Origin: Tricholoma matsutake
Taxonomy: Eukaryota; Basidiomycota; Agaricomycetes; Agaricales; Tricholomataceae
Direction: 5' to 3'
Length of the DNA stretch: 64,000 nt
Assembly (NCBI GenBank): GCA_026075535.2
Contig: AP026538.1
Coordinates: forward strand, 8,122,001 to 8,186,000
Below are positions 1 to 11,460 of the stretch, piece after piece. The notes under the pieces were generated by a model that worked only from the letters and a program-made list of their open reading frames with translations, searched no databases and was not told the DNA's origin. How positions within the stretch are numbered: the first letter of the stretch is position 1; every line of letters starts with the position of its first letter. The translations under genes were made by a program, and so were the position numbers.

Positions 1-3000
1 GGCATCCTGGGACATACATTGCAGATTGGAGCGCCATAGTTTCGAACCAGGGTCCAATGGGGCAGAAATGGGGTGTGCTTCTTTCTGACCAAACTGTTCC
101 ACTATTTTGTCAATAAGAGTGGTCTGTGAAAGTGCAACAGTATGCATGTCTTGGTCCCATGAGACAGCAATACCCATAATAAAATGTGCCATCCCCAATT
201 CTGAGATAGTCCATACTTTGTGCATCTGGTTCTTGAAGCGCTCGTTTTTGTCCTTGGAGTCAGCAATGGTTAGATAGTCATCGACATGGACAGCAGCAAT
301 AATTGTGCCAGTGTCAGTTTTACGGTAATAGATACAGGACTCGCATGAGAGGCGGGTGAATCCCCAATTTAGCATCTGCATGTTAAGGGTCTGATTCCAA
401 ATGCGCCCACTCTGTTTCATACCATATAAGCCGTGCTGTAGTTGCCAAACCCAGTCCTCCTTGCCCTGCTCCTCAAAACCAGCAGGCTGCTGCATATATT
501 GAATTTCATTGTCCGGAAGTAAGCCATAAAGAAAGGCCATCTTTATGTCGACCTGTTGTGCATCCCAGCCAAGTGAGGTGGCTATGTGTAAGAGAATCCG
601 CCATGATTCCATGCGTGCAGTTGGTGAGGTAGTTTTGGTGTAGTCCCTGCCATAAATTTGTTCATTTCCTCTGAAGACTAGGCATACCTTCCATCTAATA
701 GGGGTACCCACCTCATTGCATTTAATGTGGAAAATCGGTCTCCCACGCCTAATACATTTCCCTAGTGGAACCTCTGACCTAGGTATTAGTTTGTATACCC
801 CCATTTCTTTCAATGAGTTCAATTCCTCCAGATATCCACACTCCCATCGTGTTGCATCAACAGATCTTCTGGCTTCATCCCATGTTTTCGGCTCATCCTC
901 AAATTGAAGTGACTCCAGATCAAAATCTACCATTTCTGAGATCAGGGCCTGAAATTGATGCACTTGATTGCCCAAATCAAGATTATGAAATGATTGTTGG
1001 AGTTCTTCCATGACATCATGATCATGATCGGAGGATTGATCCATAATGTGATCCGATCGTGCAGCCACAATAGCAGCCCGACACTCCCACTGCACCTCCT
1101 TTACATGCGCAGCACTCTCCAATGATTCTTGCACTGCAGCCACTGTTCTAGTAATAGCAGGGCCACCATTGGGGTTTTTGTCTGTGGGTATTAGAACACA
1201 GGTAGATCAATGAATAGGCTGGGCGATGGGTGGCAGTGGCGGTGTCATGAAACTATTAGAGGGCGCATCAGGGAGAGTGAATTCATGAGAAGACTCAACA
1301 TCATCGTCTTGCTGTAAAATAGGACCAAGGAATGTGGGTAGACTACCACTGGACCCAATATTATCATCCTCTCCTAATTCATCGATTGAAGGTGGTGAAT
1401 AGCCTTCATGGCTCTCAAGAAAGCGGACATGATATGAAATATGAACCTTACGCGTTGCGCGGTTATAACAGCGATATGCTTTTGATTTTGGCTCGTAGCC
1501 TATCAAGATGCATTCGATGGATCGTTCAAGTATCTTGGGATTATCCTTTCCTGGGATAAGCACAAAAGCCCTGCAACCTATCTCCCGAAGATAAGAATAA
1601 TCAGGTTTTCTCTCGTACCATAATTCCCAAGGCATTAGGCTTGCTAGTGAATGGGTCATAGTCTTGGCATGCAAGTGGGCAGCTGTGAGGTAGAACTCAT
1701 CCCACAAATAAGCTGGCAGACCAGCATATATTTGCATAGTGCACGCTTTAGCCATAAGTGTCCTATGCATTTGCTCAACACAGCCTATGTGAGCTGAGGT
1801 GTGAGGTGCCGTGAAACACTGATCAATACCATGAGTCTTCAACCACTCCTTCATTTTGTGCGATTTAAGTTCACCGTTATCAGTGATATAGGTTCCGACT
1901 TTGAGGCCGGTTTCATTCTCCTGGGCAAGTTCCCAAGCTTTAAGTTTTGTGAAAGCATCATCTTTATTTTTCAATGGTATAGACCATGGGAATGAGGTGT
2001 AGTCATCTACTATATCCATGATATAACGGTTCCCCGCATGCAACACTACTGAATGTGATCCAGATAGATCCACCCACACCTTTTCCAGCTTCCTTGTCAC
2101 CTTATGGCCTGGTCCCTCCTGACGTTTCTTGGGGACTGGAGACTTGGTCTGCTTGCCAAGGACACAGGAATTGCATTTAGGTAATTTTTGCAATGAAGTG
2201 AGCAGCGCACCAGTGAAAGCGCCCTTCTTGGCCATATCCCAGAGTGCCTGGTAATTTGCGTGACCCAGACGATGATGCCATGTCTTGAGAGTAGGGGTAT
2301 TGTGAACCATTAGCGTGTGATCAGCCTGGGCCGATGCAATGTTGAGCGTGTAAAGCTTTCTAGATATGCGCAATCCACGAGCTATGAAGGCCCCGGAGGA
2401 TTTATCAGTGAACCAGCATGTGTTACTGTCAAAATGTGCGACAGCATTAGAGTTGTCAGCCAGCGTGCCCACTGAGATCAGCTGAACTGCCAATTTTGGG
2501 ATGTAGAGGGCATTACGTAAAATAATTGATGCGCCCTGGGCTATTCTTAGCTGTATATCACCAACACCGACAGCATCAATAGATGAACCACCAACACCTC
2601 TGACAGAGCGAGGTGAAATGGGTTGTAAGGTGAGGAAGTCAGACTTGTCAGGGGATATATGTACTGTAGCCCCAGAGTCAATAATAAAGGGGAGAGCGTC
2701 TAAGGTGATGCGTGAGCGACAAGTCTGTGAAAGGGGTTCCACGGTGAGTGCATTGTCAGGGATGGGTGATGTATGGTGTTTCCAGTCCACTGTAGTGGTG
2801 AGCTCCTCCTCCACAGCAACCCATCCTTCATATTCCAGCACGTCCAAAGGGTCTACAGGCAGTGGGTCATGAGCAAGCCCAGCAAATTCCAGTGCAGGTG
2901 GGGTAGGAATATCAGGGTTGACCATGACAGTGAAGGCATGACCATTAATGTCCTTCACAGTAATAGGAACGTTTGTAGTGCCAGCTGGTAAGGATTTCTT

Positions 3001-3834
3001 CTCACGGGTGGACCTGCGAGCAGCGATCAACTCCTCAAGTGATTTCCCAGCCATATCACTGCCAGGTTTAATGCAATATTGTTTCATGTGGCCAAGTTTC
3101 CCACAGTTAGTGTTGGTGCAGATTGGTGCGTTAGGGAGCTTGGAAGATTTGGACTGTGTGGTAAAAGCAGCATGGTTTTTGGAACCACCACACTGATCAT
3201 TCTCAAGTAGTGATTGTTCGTTCTCCAGAAATAATTTGATATCCTTTGAGCCATATGGAGCTGAGAGGGAAGAAGCGGCAATATCCCATGAAATAATGGA
3301 GCAAGCATGTGGAAAATTATCACTAAGGGAATTAAGGAGAGCGATGCAACAAAGAAGATCAGCCTGTATATCACCCATGGCAAAAGCGCGTTCAATTAAC
3401 GCGCAAATCTTTTCTGCCATCTCGGGGAGTGGTGTGTCCTTTGTACACTGGATGGAAAGCGCTTGTTGTAAGAGCTGGACCTGCCGAACGGGGCCTTCCT
3501 TCTGGTGACGGTCCTGGAGAATTTTCCAGTTCGCATCAGGGCCTACTTTAATGTCCAGGAATTTATGATCAGACAGAGAGATGCTGGACATGATAAATGC
3601 ATATGCAAGGCGGGAATTCGCCTTCCAGTTGGCAAGCACTCAGAGTTCAGTAGAAGTGGGCTCAGGTATTCCACCCATAACATACTCATAAAGGCCATTT
3701 AATGATAAAGCAATAATAATCTCCTCGCACCATTCTTTGTAATTTGATTTAAGTTTGTCGAGCTTCTCCCTGGTATATTGCACAGAACATTTGATAGGGG
3801 AAACAGATGAGGGGTCAACAGTATTGGTACCCAT
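1..3834 (-). pseudogene. Copia A gag-pol polyprotein with two in-frame TGA stops
   Basis: The ATG is at 3834-3832; the same start context and N-terminal sequence recur in copies B and C. From the N-terminus: a gag region (KLDKLKSNYKEW type), then a knuckle-like CTNTNCGKLGHMKQYC with one spacing longer than usual. The protease active site DSGA is at 2679-2668. Integrase has an HHCC zinc motif, the VWVDLSG Asp, TDNG and EQMHRTL Glu, all present. RT has FLYGLLP and the catalytic VDDYL at 288-271. In-frame stops are TGA 3642-3640 (Trp in copy B) and TGA 1209-1207 (probably Arg, CGA). From 1206 to 1 the frame is open. Two point changes therefore separate this copy from an open polyprotein as far as can be seen; the C-terminal RNase H is outside the window. 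Confidence 0.9.
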
Positions 3835-4034
3835 GATAGAAAACCGAGGTCAGTGGACGATGAGTGTGCAAAGGGAGATGAGAGAGATGCAATGGTAGAG
3901 CAGCCGGGTCCATGAAAGACAAAGGAATTGATCCGAGATCAAAAAACAATCGGGGAAATGGATCAGAAGGTATGACAAAGCAGAACATTGAGTGGCTAGG
4001 ATACTTTCTCCCGTTGTTCAAAGACAACGAGAAT

Positions 4035-4045
4035 GGCCCATAACC
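4035..4045 (-). other. Primer binding site of copia A, half-tRNA type
   Basis: The minus strand reads GGTTATGGGCC directly after the LTR terminus CTACA. This complements the anticodon stem-loop of initiator tRNA-Met, as known for Drosophila copia, rather than a tRNA 3' end. The same 11-mer follows the LTRs of copia B and C. Confidence 0.75.
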
Positions 4046-4254
4046 TGTAGAAAGTGAATCCTAGTATAAACAACTCAGTCTCTGGATAAGTGACTTTATT
4101 AATCCATACTATATCTAGTATAAACAACTGTTGTAGTAGGGTAAGTACGCGTCAATAAATATGTATAGTAAATATAGCTCACCTCAGTCTCTGGATAAGT
4201 GACTGAGGTGATAAAGTAAACTACTGAAGATATATATACATGTAATGCATAACA
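4046..4254 (-). repeat. 5' LTR of copia A (209 bp)
   Basis: On the minus strand it begins TGTTATGCATTAC and ends TTTCTACA. It has a TATATATAT box near its start and an inverted repeat CACCTCAGTC/GACTGAGGTG at 4180-4210 that recurs in the copia B LTRs. The second LTR is outside the window, so the outer boundary rests on TG..CA ends and the junction with copia D. Confidence 0.7.
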
Positions 4255-6578
4255 AAAGGATGTGTGTCAAAGGAAAAGAGACAAGGGGAAACTTAAACAT
4301 GAACCAACCATGCCGATCAAAGGGAATGCTAAAAATAGCACACACATCAAACACATCAATAGCGTTATGGACTCACGGTGCAATTCCAACAGCTTATGCA
4401 GTAATCAAGATGTTGCAATTCTCAGCTAATCCTAGCCAAGAGCATCTAGACAAAGTGATGTACATAATGTGCTACCTGGTTGGGACCCAGGATTATAATA
4501 TTGTCTATGATGGAGAGAAATCCAAGGGCCTACAAGCCTGCACAGATTCTGATTGGGCAGCTGACACCATTAAGTGCTGATCTACAATGGATTACTTTGC
4601 TACTCTAGTGAGTGGTGTTGTGTGCTGGCAGTCCCATTTACAAAAAACTGTGGCACTCTCATCCACAGAAGCTGAATACATGGCTCTCTCCAACACTTGT
4701 CAGCAGATAGCATGAATACAGTCCTTATTCGGAGAACTTGGATACATTCTGAAGCATGTTCCAATCTGTGCTGACAATCAGGGATCCATCTTTATTGGAT
4801 CTACAGTGGCTCAAAAAACTGTCCCAATGTTTGCTTGTTTTGTAAAGATTGATCTGGTGAGCAATGCTGACATAAGCATAATGTTGGCGTAAATCAGACA
4901 AAGTACTATGACATTATGACTTTCAGAATATTCAACTTTTATGTGATTTGGATAAGAACCCATTGTTTAATAAGCAAAACAAAATGGTCACTCATTGGGA
5001 CAGTTTTTTGAGCAGTTGTTTTTTTCTAGTCAATTACTTCAATTGACCCCATTCTGCCTTGATTCCTGCCCTAATACTGTTGGGGATACTTTTTATAAGA
5101 TGTTGGGAGACCTCTAGCATAATTTTACCCTACTTCACTACTACACCTTTTTACCATTCAGGCATTGATTTTGATGATATCATGAATTTTCAGAATTGGC
5201 ATTTTAGGTGTTTTCATAGATATTATAAGGGGTTTAGATGATTGAATTGAACACACTGGAATAGTACTTCAATATCATTATCTTGAAAGCAACATTTTAC
5301 TTGCTTATATATGTGCTTGCTGCTGTCACACTGCTAAAAATATCACCTGGTCTTCAGCATTGCCAAATTTTAAAAGTGTTCTGTGTTTTTTTCCCTAAAA
5401 AGTTTGCAACACTGCCTAGTATATATTCCCCCCTAACCCTTTAAAAGTGTTTTCATACTGGGCCATTCTATATCACAGCTATATTATGTGGTATAATCAC
5501 AGAACACATACTCATAATTTGAATGGCTTGAGTAACTCAAAGGGAGATGGTCAGAGATCTTAGAGTTGGCTGAGTACCCTCAACCAATTTATCTTTCATA
5601 GTTTGATAAATATTTTCAGAATTTTTAGAATTTGTTTTCCTAAGTTACTGATGTACATGGCTAATATGAGAACAATGCAACTACAAATATGCTATAACAT
5701 GCATTTATCTCACATGAAATTACATAGTTGAGGTCATGGACACTTGGAAAGAAATAACCTTTGTAAGAAATAACAGTTTTTTAAAGAAGAAAGTGGAGAA
5801 ATATGTTGAAATATTGAAATCAAAAGTGATTGTGCAGTGTTTATAGTGACATTATAACCTTAAACAGATATTCTGGCATATAGAATGGTGGAGTAAGGAT
5901 GATGGAACTCAAGTACTCTTCTAATATGTTGAATTGAATGCTATTAACCTTCCATAAAATCTATAAGAACATCTGAAATGCCAATTCTGGAAATTCATGG
6001 TGTCATCAAAATGAATGCTTGAATGATAACAAAAGGTCATAGTGACATAGGGTAAAATTATGCTAGAGGTCTCCCAACATCTTATAAAAAGTATCCCCAA
6101 CAGTATCAGGGCAGGAATCAAGGCAGAATGGGGTCAATTGAAGTAATTGACTAGAAAAAAACAACTGCTCAAAAAACTGTCCCAATGAGTGACCATTTTG
6201 TTTTGCTTATTAAACAATGGGTTCTTATCCAAATCACATAAAAGTCAAATATTCTGAAAGCCATAATGTCATAGTACTTTGTCTGATTTACACCAACATT
6301 ATGCTTATGTCAGCATTGCTCGCCAGATCAATCTTTACAAACCAAGCAAACATTGGGACAGTTTTTTGAGCCACTGTAATCCAGTTCAAGAAAGAAGGAT
6401 GAAACACATAGACATTTGCTACCATTACACCCACAAATGCATTGAAAATGACAAAGCCACTGTCATTTTCATTCCTGAAAATGATAATCTGGCTGACATG
6501 TTCACAAAGAACCTTGGCGCTGTCTTATTCAGGAAGTTTAGAGACTCTCTCAGAATTACTTTTGAGATTCAAACTTAG
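4255..6578 (+). pseudogene. Copia D pol fragment: RNase H region, interrupted
   Basis: The 3' end of a second copia family. Around 4370-4800 it encodes a copia RNase H with TDSDWAAD, SSTEAEYMAL and CADNQGS (the acidic triad region). After the inserted element at 4804-6376 it resumes at about 6379 with VQERRMKHIDICYHY and NDNLADMFTKNLG, the usual copia C-terminus, ending near 6578. In-frame TGA stops (4578-4580 and near 4712) stand where Arg/Trp is expected. The upstream part was displaced by copia A and lies beyond the window. It is not the same family as A, B and C. Confidence 0.85.
4804..6376. mobile_element. Foldback TIR element with TA target duplication (mariner/Tc1-like, non-autonomous)
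   Basis: The ends are exact inverted repeats beginning CAGTGGCTCAAAAAACTG. TA lies at 4802-4803 and 6377-6378, and removing the element restores the copia D frame. Arms of roughly 430 bp (about 4804-5240 and 5925-6376) are reverse complements of each other, so transcripts would form a long hairpin. The 680-bp middle is AT-rich and shows no transposase. A peptide-like reading in both arms (MIPALILLGILF) is only the inverted repeat read twice. Confidence 0.85.
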
Positions 6579-6598
6579 CTGCTTACAGCACTATACAG

Positions 6599-6910
6599 TT
6601 TGAGGGGGGGTGTTGAAATTAATTACTGATACACATGTTACATGCTGCATACATGTGCACAATACATGTCTTCCCACACTGTGCATTATTGCACATACAT
6701 GTGGTGAGCACATTCCTGAGTCATGTGACACCCTTATATTTATGTATATAAGGAGAACCTGTACCATAGTAGGAATACAGTGTTCTAACCTCTCTAACCC
6801 TAGCAGTAAGGTAGGTTATAAAGAATGTGTGTACTCTTCCCACATAGTGTAGAGTCTGCTTCAACTGGGCAATACGAGTCTCATTTGGTCAGGCATAAAT
6901 TACTGTTACA
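6599..6910 (+). repeat. Polypurine tract and 3' LTR of copia D
   Basis: A tract TTGAGGGGGGG ends at 6610 and the LTR starts TGTTGAAATTAATTAC at 6611, ending TTACTGTTACA at 6910. A TATATAAGG box lies at 6745-6753. The flank GTTGT (6911-6915) would be the target duplication. The end is inferred from TG..CA because the 5' LTR is not in the window. Confidence 0.7.
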
Positions 6911-8309
6911 GTTGTTTTCTCTGCCCTCCATTGCCTACATATACCAATGAATTGGCATCTTCAATATTTTCCAGATAACCCTCAAAGACACTTAAATGAC
7001 CATTTTGACCATCACGATACCAGATGGACTGGTCATGACCAAATAGTCTGCATGTGAAATGAAATTGGCCAGAATAGATAATACCTCTTAATTTCAGTAT
7101 TCTAGGTGTATTATTTATAGTCACCCTCAGATTGTATTGAATTGTTGTTGTGCAAGAATAAATTCCAAATGCCCAAATGCTAGGTATACTTGCTAGAGTT
7201 GCTGACCAGTATGTTGTATTATTTCCACAAGATGGGCAAATATCATTGCTATGGGAAGGGCTATTTAAACCTAGAATATAAATGAACCAGTAAACAGTTG
7301 CTCAATATGCATAATATTACTGATATACTGCCATTGCTCTATTTCATGAGAGCAGGAGATACAGGTTAATTTTATAGACCCATATACAGTTTCATTGAGA
7401 AAAGTACTTAACACATTCATTACAGCAGCACCATATTGTCCCATTGGAAAGTTGTCTGGAGAATATCCATGTAAGAGTTGACAAATATTGTTTCTTGCTT
7501 GTTCCATTACCCCATTTCCATGCATTACTTGCTGAAAATTCATTGCAAGGGCTTGTAAAAATCCACATGTTTAGAATATGTTTGACCATTGAGTAGGATT
7601 TGTCTTCCAGATATGCAAAAAGATAGTAAATACAGAATCATAAGCACAACTGCAGTTCACACCATCCCATATAAATCCAACTGGGCCATGTTCAGAACAG
7701 GAAATATACTGTTCTGAAGTCTTTCCCTTTTTTTGGACATGTGTTCCACTAGATTGAGAGTTGGTAGTAGAACATTCAATTTCTTGTCTGAGTGGCTTCC
7801 ATTTCCTGGAATTGTTGGAAGGGTTTTTATAGTCATCCAACTTTTTCATATCCAGCTTCCACAAATCATTTCCCTCTGGTTCTAGAATTTGGGGCTCTTT
7901 TGGATTCCATTGTAATGCAGGATGCCAGGATTTGCTTGTATCATGTTTTTTCCAAAGTTGATAACTGGATTTCATAACTCTGCAAAAATATCTGGTGGAA
8001 ACTGATTATTGTATTTGAGGGTTGTAATTTCATCAAGCAGATTAAGTTCCTGGAACTCCTGTCTCAGATGACCTGAAATGCCACCTGTAATTTTCCCAGG
8101 ATCAAAACTTTGAACCATTATTGTTCCATCAGCTGAAGAACTTCATGATAAGGCAGTGTAATAAGAGAGATGTGTTTTGCTTCTTCCTAAGTCTATAGCA
8201 TTATATCTTCTAGTTTGCCTTGAGCAGAATAATCAAAGTTTGGCAAGGCTAAAATCTGCTGTCTTGAGATTTTTACAACACTAACAATACTATCATTGGC
8301 CAATGTACA
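6911..8309 (-). pseudogene. Decayed gene with a USP-like (papain-fold) cysteine protease domain
   Basis: On the minus strand, three shifted frames add up to one protein. Near 7680-7600 is a Cys box, GVNCSCAYDSVFTIF. Two CX2C pairs follow (CISC near 7360, CPSC near 7225), as in a zinc ribbon. Near 7090-7040 is LRGIIYSGQFHFTCRLF, a plausible His box, then IWYRDGQNG. Cys box, zinc ribbon and a G-x-F-H-F-T box in this order fit a ubiquitin-specific-protease-like fold, a type I recall from basidiomycete transposon-associated proteins. Upstream (8300-7980) the frame continues with stops. Copia D truncates it at 6910 and the TIR element at 8310. The function is inferred from motifs only. Confidence 0.5.
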
Positions 8310-8637
8310 GAGGTCTTTACTGTGCCCCACATATTCTGAGCCAGTCCACACAGAATTTGGTGGACTCCGCATGGACTAGCTTGGACTGGCACGAAATCAT
8401 TTGGCTCAAATGTCCTATATAGCAGTTACTCAGACTCCTAGAGAGTCCGCATGGATGTTTGTGGAGTCCATGCTATTTTTGGACTTTTACTTGGAGTGCG
8501 CATGGATTTATGGATTTCATCTGAGCAATGTCAATTTACTTGGACTAGGACAGACACATGTCTGTATCAGTCTGCATCAGTCTGCCAGAGTCTGCAGAAT
8601 GTAATTATAGTCTGGGCTGACCACAGAAAAACTTTGT

Positions 8638-8713
8638 AGCCAAAGGGAATTGAACCCTAAGTCTTCCCATCAGGTACAAATAGCTGCAATTAACCACTAA
8701 GCCAAAGAGCCAT
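8638..8713 (-). repeat. tRNA-like module, left side of the old TIR element
   Basis: The minus strand has an A-box-like TTGGCTTAGTGGTTAATT and a B box GGGTTCAATTCC, spaced as in a tRNA gene. No good acceptor stem can be drawn, so it is tRNA-derived or tRNA-mimicking, not a working tRNA. It points outward, toward the TIR. Confidence 0.6.
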
Positions 8714-8856
8714 TGTAATGACAGCCAAACAATTACATTATGCAACCATATGACTGTTGCATTGTGAACATGTCATCACACAGCCACAATCAACAATGCT
8801 AGCACATCACCTCTACCTCCACCACTGACAATGATGCCGCTTCCTCCCTCCCTACT

Positions 8857-10536
8857 AGTGTTTCAAGGTCCAGTCTACAGGACCAAAAGTGGCCATAGGA
8901 CTGAACTGGACTGGACCTCAGTCCAGTCTTTTTTTCAGTTGCAGTTGCCCACATTTGGGGTCAGTATGGTTGCTGGTTGCCTCATTTTGTGAATATTCAA
9001 AAACTGATCAAAGACTGGTTGCAATTGGTTGCAACCAGTCTTTTCACTGTGTATAAATGTACCATATATATATTGTTAAAGTTACATGGAAAGAGAAAAA
9101 AAGAACTAATATAAGTATGAATTATTACAACTACTCATACATTTACATTAAGTGGGATGGGTCTGTAATAAAAGTACTCATTTGTTTGGGTGCTTATATA
9201 CCCTGTGGCAGTGCATGGACCATGTGGTCACATTTGTGTTCCCAAAAACAAAAGTGGCACAATTTGCCTGATGACTTCCCACGATTACAACAACAACATC
9301 AACCACACCACGTCATCACTCTGTCCACACCAATGACCACACAAACCAACAAACACAATGCAGGCAGCCCAAATGATGCCAGTCCATCGTTTTGGCAGGG
9401 TATGTTTTTTTATTGATTTATTATTACTTCTACTAAGTTGTTTTTCACTTTTAGGTGCTATTCCTTTGTTAACAACGCATAAATGATGCCAACAGGAATG
9501 ATGCCACCAACACCAATGGGGGCAACACACTCCCCTCTCTGTGCCCCACCCCTCCATTGACACACATGCCACCCAGCTCAGAACCTTGCCACCATGAACA
9601 AATGAACACACAAAGTGCCCAAATAATGACTAGCATTGTTTGGGCCCCAGTATGTTTTTTTTTACTGTTGATTTCTTTTTTTTTTACCAACCAACTTGAT
9701 TTACTTCAGGTTTGATACAACAACAACAACACCATCCCTCCATCACCCCTGCAAGCTGCCACTCACCCTATGCCACCACCATGAGCCTCTGCTCTCAGGG
9801 TGGCAATGGGTCCCCAGTGCCACATCACACAGCACCACCAACCTGCCTGCAAGCCACTGCTTGTAGGGGGCAATGGAGGTGCTGATGACAAACAGTGCCA
9901 TAACAAGGAACACAGGGAGAGGCTGACAAATGACACAATGAATGATGATGAAAATGGGGAGGATGGCAACAGATGACAGGGAGGGGATGACACACAACAA
10001 TGCAGGATGGCAACATGAGGGCAATGAACAACAATGTGGGGACAATGATGTGAGGATGATGCACAACAACACAGGGATGGTAACACAAGGCCGACAAATG
10101 ACAACATGGGGATAGCAATGCAAGGACAACATACAACAACACTGGGACAACAACACAAGGCTGACAACAATGAATATTGGGGGACAACATACAACACCTA
10201 CTCTCGCAACAAACATGAGACAGTGGGGTTGTTTCATTTTTCTTTCTTTTTTTGTTTGGTCCTTTTTTCTTTTTTCTTTCTATTACCCCCCACCACTGCA
10301 AGCACCTGCTTGCAGGGTGATGTAATTAGTTTTATAATAAAATTAATTAGACTGTAAAAATAGTAGTAAAAACCAGTCAAAACCAGTCTTTTGGGGCAAC
10401 TAAACCAAATAGGACCAGTCCTATTCAGTTTGGTTGCGGTCCTCCAAATATGGGCAATGGTTTGGACCAGTTGCGGTCCATGGTTGCCCCCTTGGTGGGT
10501 CAAAAAACTGGACTGAACTGGACCTTAAAACACTAC
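8857..10536. mobile_element. hAT-like non-autonomous TIR element (1680 bp)
   Basis: The ends AGTGTTTCAAGGTCCAGT and ACTGGACCTTAAAACACT are inverted repeats. TCCCTACT flanks both sides (8849-8856, 10537-10544), an 8-bp duplication typical of hAT. No transposase is seen. The interior has GCCCAAAT hairpin/intron-like modules (9372-9410, 9621-9660) and CAAGC-CTGCTTG palindromes, shared with the tRNA-bracketed elements, but no tRNA-like module. Confidence 0.75.
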
Positions 10537-10583
10537 TCCCTACTGGCTACTCCAAAACAACAACAGAAATGGGCCCAAATGAC

Positions 10584-10985
10584 TGTTAGGAAACCACCCC
10601 ATTACCTAATAAAATTTCACTTTTATTTTATTATGTCGAATTACACTACATTATGCCAAATGATGCTACACTTTGATAACATGAGAATTTTATTTCACAT
10701 GCATCAATATGTATGCGCATGTATGAGTGCATCGGTAACTACAAAGTACAATATATGTAACATAGTATATAAACCCTAAATATATGCCTAGGGGACCCCA
10801 GTTGTGTTCTCTTAGGTATTCCACCTACATTTTTGGTGTGAAAGGCCTTTCTCAACCAACTCATCTATTAATAACCCCTCGCATCAAAACCATCAGTTCC
10901 CCCATCATGTGCGCAGATCCCGCCCCCTTCTTGTAGAGAGAACCTGCACGGTCTTAGCTAGCAGATAGTGGGTGTCGCCCTAACA
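10584..10985 (+). repeat. 5' LTR of gypsy 1
   Basis: 402 bp, TGTTAGGAAACC to CGCCCTAACA. A TATATAAA box lies at 10766-10773. If priming is by the RNA 5' end, transcription should start at about 10801, roughly 35 bp downstream of the TATA box, which fits an ordinary Pol II promoter. Confidence 0.9.
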
Positions 10986-10997
10986 GAAGAACACAAC
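10801..10997 (+). other. Self-priming pair of gypsy 1 (LTR segment and PBS)
   Basis: GTTGTGTTCT in the LTR (10801-10810) is the exact reverse complement of AGAACACAAC at 10988-10997, which begins 2 nt after the LTR. No tRNA 3'-end complement is seen there. The arrangement matches the Tf1/sushi mechanism, in which the 5' end of the RNA folds back and primes. Confidence 0.7.
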
Positions 10998-11460
10998 TTC
11001 CCATATCAGTGTGCCTTCTCTTACTTGTGCATACATCATTGTTTCACTGCACCACATCTGATTACTCATCCTTTTGGCACGAGCTGGAAGTACTTGTATA
11101 TATGTAATCTACCTTTTCTTTCGTAAGCCGACGCCAGGCCTCACCTTACATTGTGACTGCCAGTTATCGAGAGGCAGCGCTCGTCATTAGGACAGCTGCA
11201 ACCAGACAACCTATTGGATCTGGTTTAGTTACAATTTACATCACTCTATTCAGATGACTATTTTAGTTACAAGCCAAATTCAGTGTTATCTCCGAGATCA
11301 GGCACTGTTGGGAGGGTTATTGATCTGAAGTGTCAAATTAGGCGCCTGACAAACGACAAATGATTGATGAATGATCACGTGACCCATAAACATTTGGAGA
11401 GATCCCAAAGAACAAATCTTGAATTTGTCAAAGAAGTGATTCATCACAGATTTTACAATT

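Larger units (their letters stand above)
1..4254 (-). mobile_element. Ty1/copia element A, 5' part, truncated by the window edge
   Basis: On the minus strand this reads LTR (4254-4046), primer site (4045-4035), leader, then one gag-pol frame that leaves the window at base 1 inside the RT/RNase H connection. The domain order gag, protease, integrase, RT is that of Ty1/copia. It is the best preserved element here, with only two in-frame stops in about 3.8 kb. It sits in copia D: AAAGG at 4255-4259 would be one copy of its target duplication, with the partner outside the window. Confidence 0.9.

Noticed and set aside
5059..6121. Peptide MIPALILLGILFIRCW seen twice as a possible conserved small protein
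   Set aside because: The two readings are the two arms of one inverted repeat, so the similarity is automatic.
9743..10301. Cys-rich open frames of 144-164 residues on minus
   Set aside because: They arise from ACAACA/GGGGAC simple repeats inside a non-autonomous MITE and appear in three phases at once.
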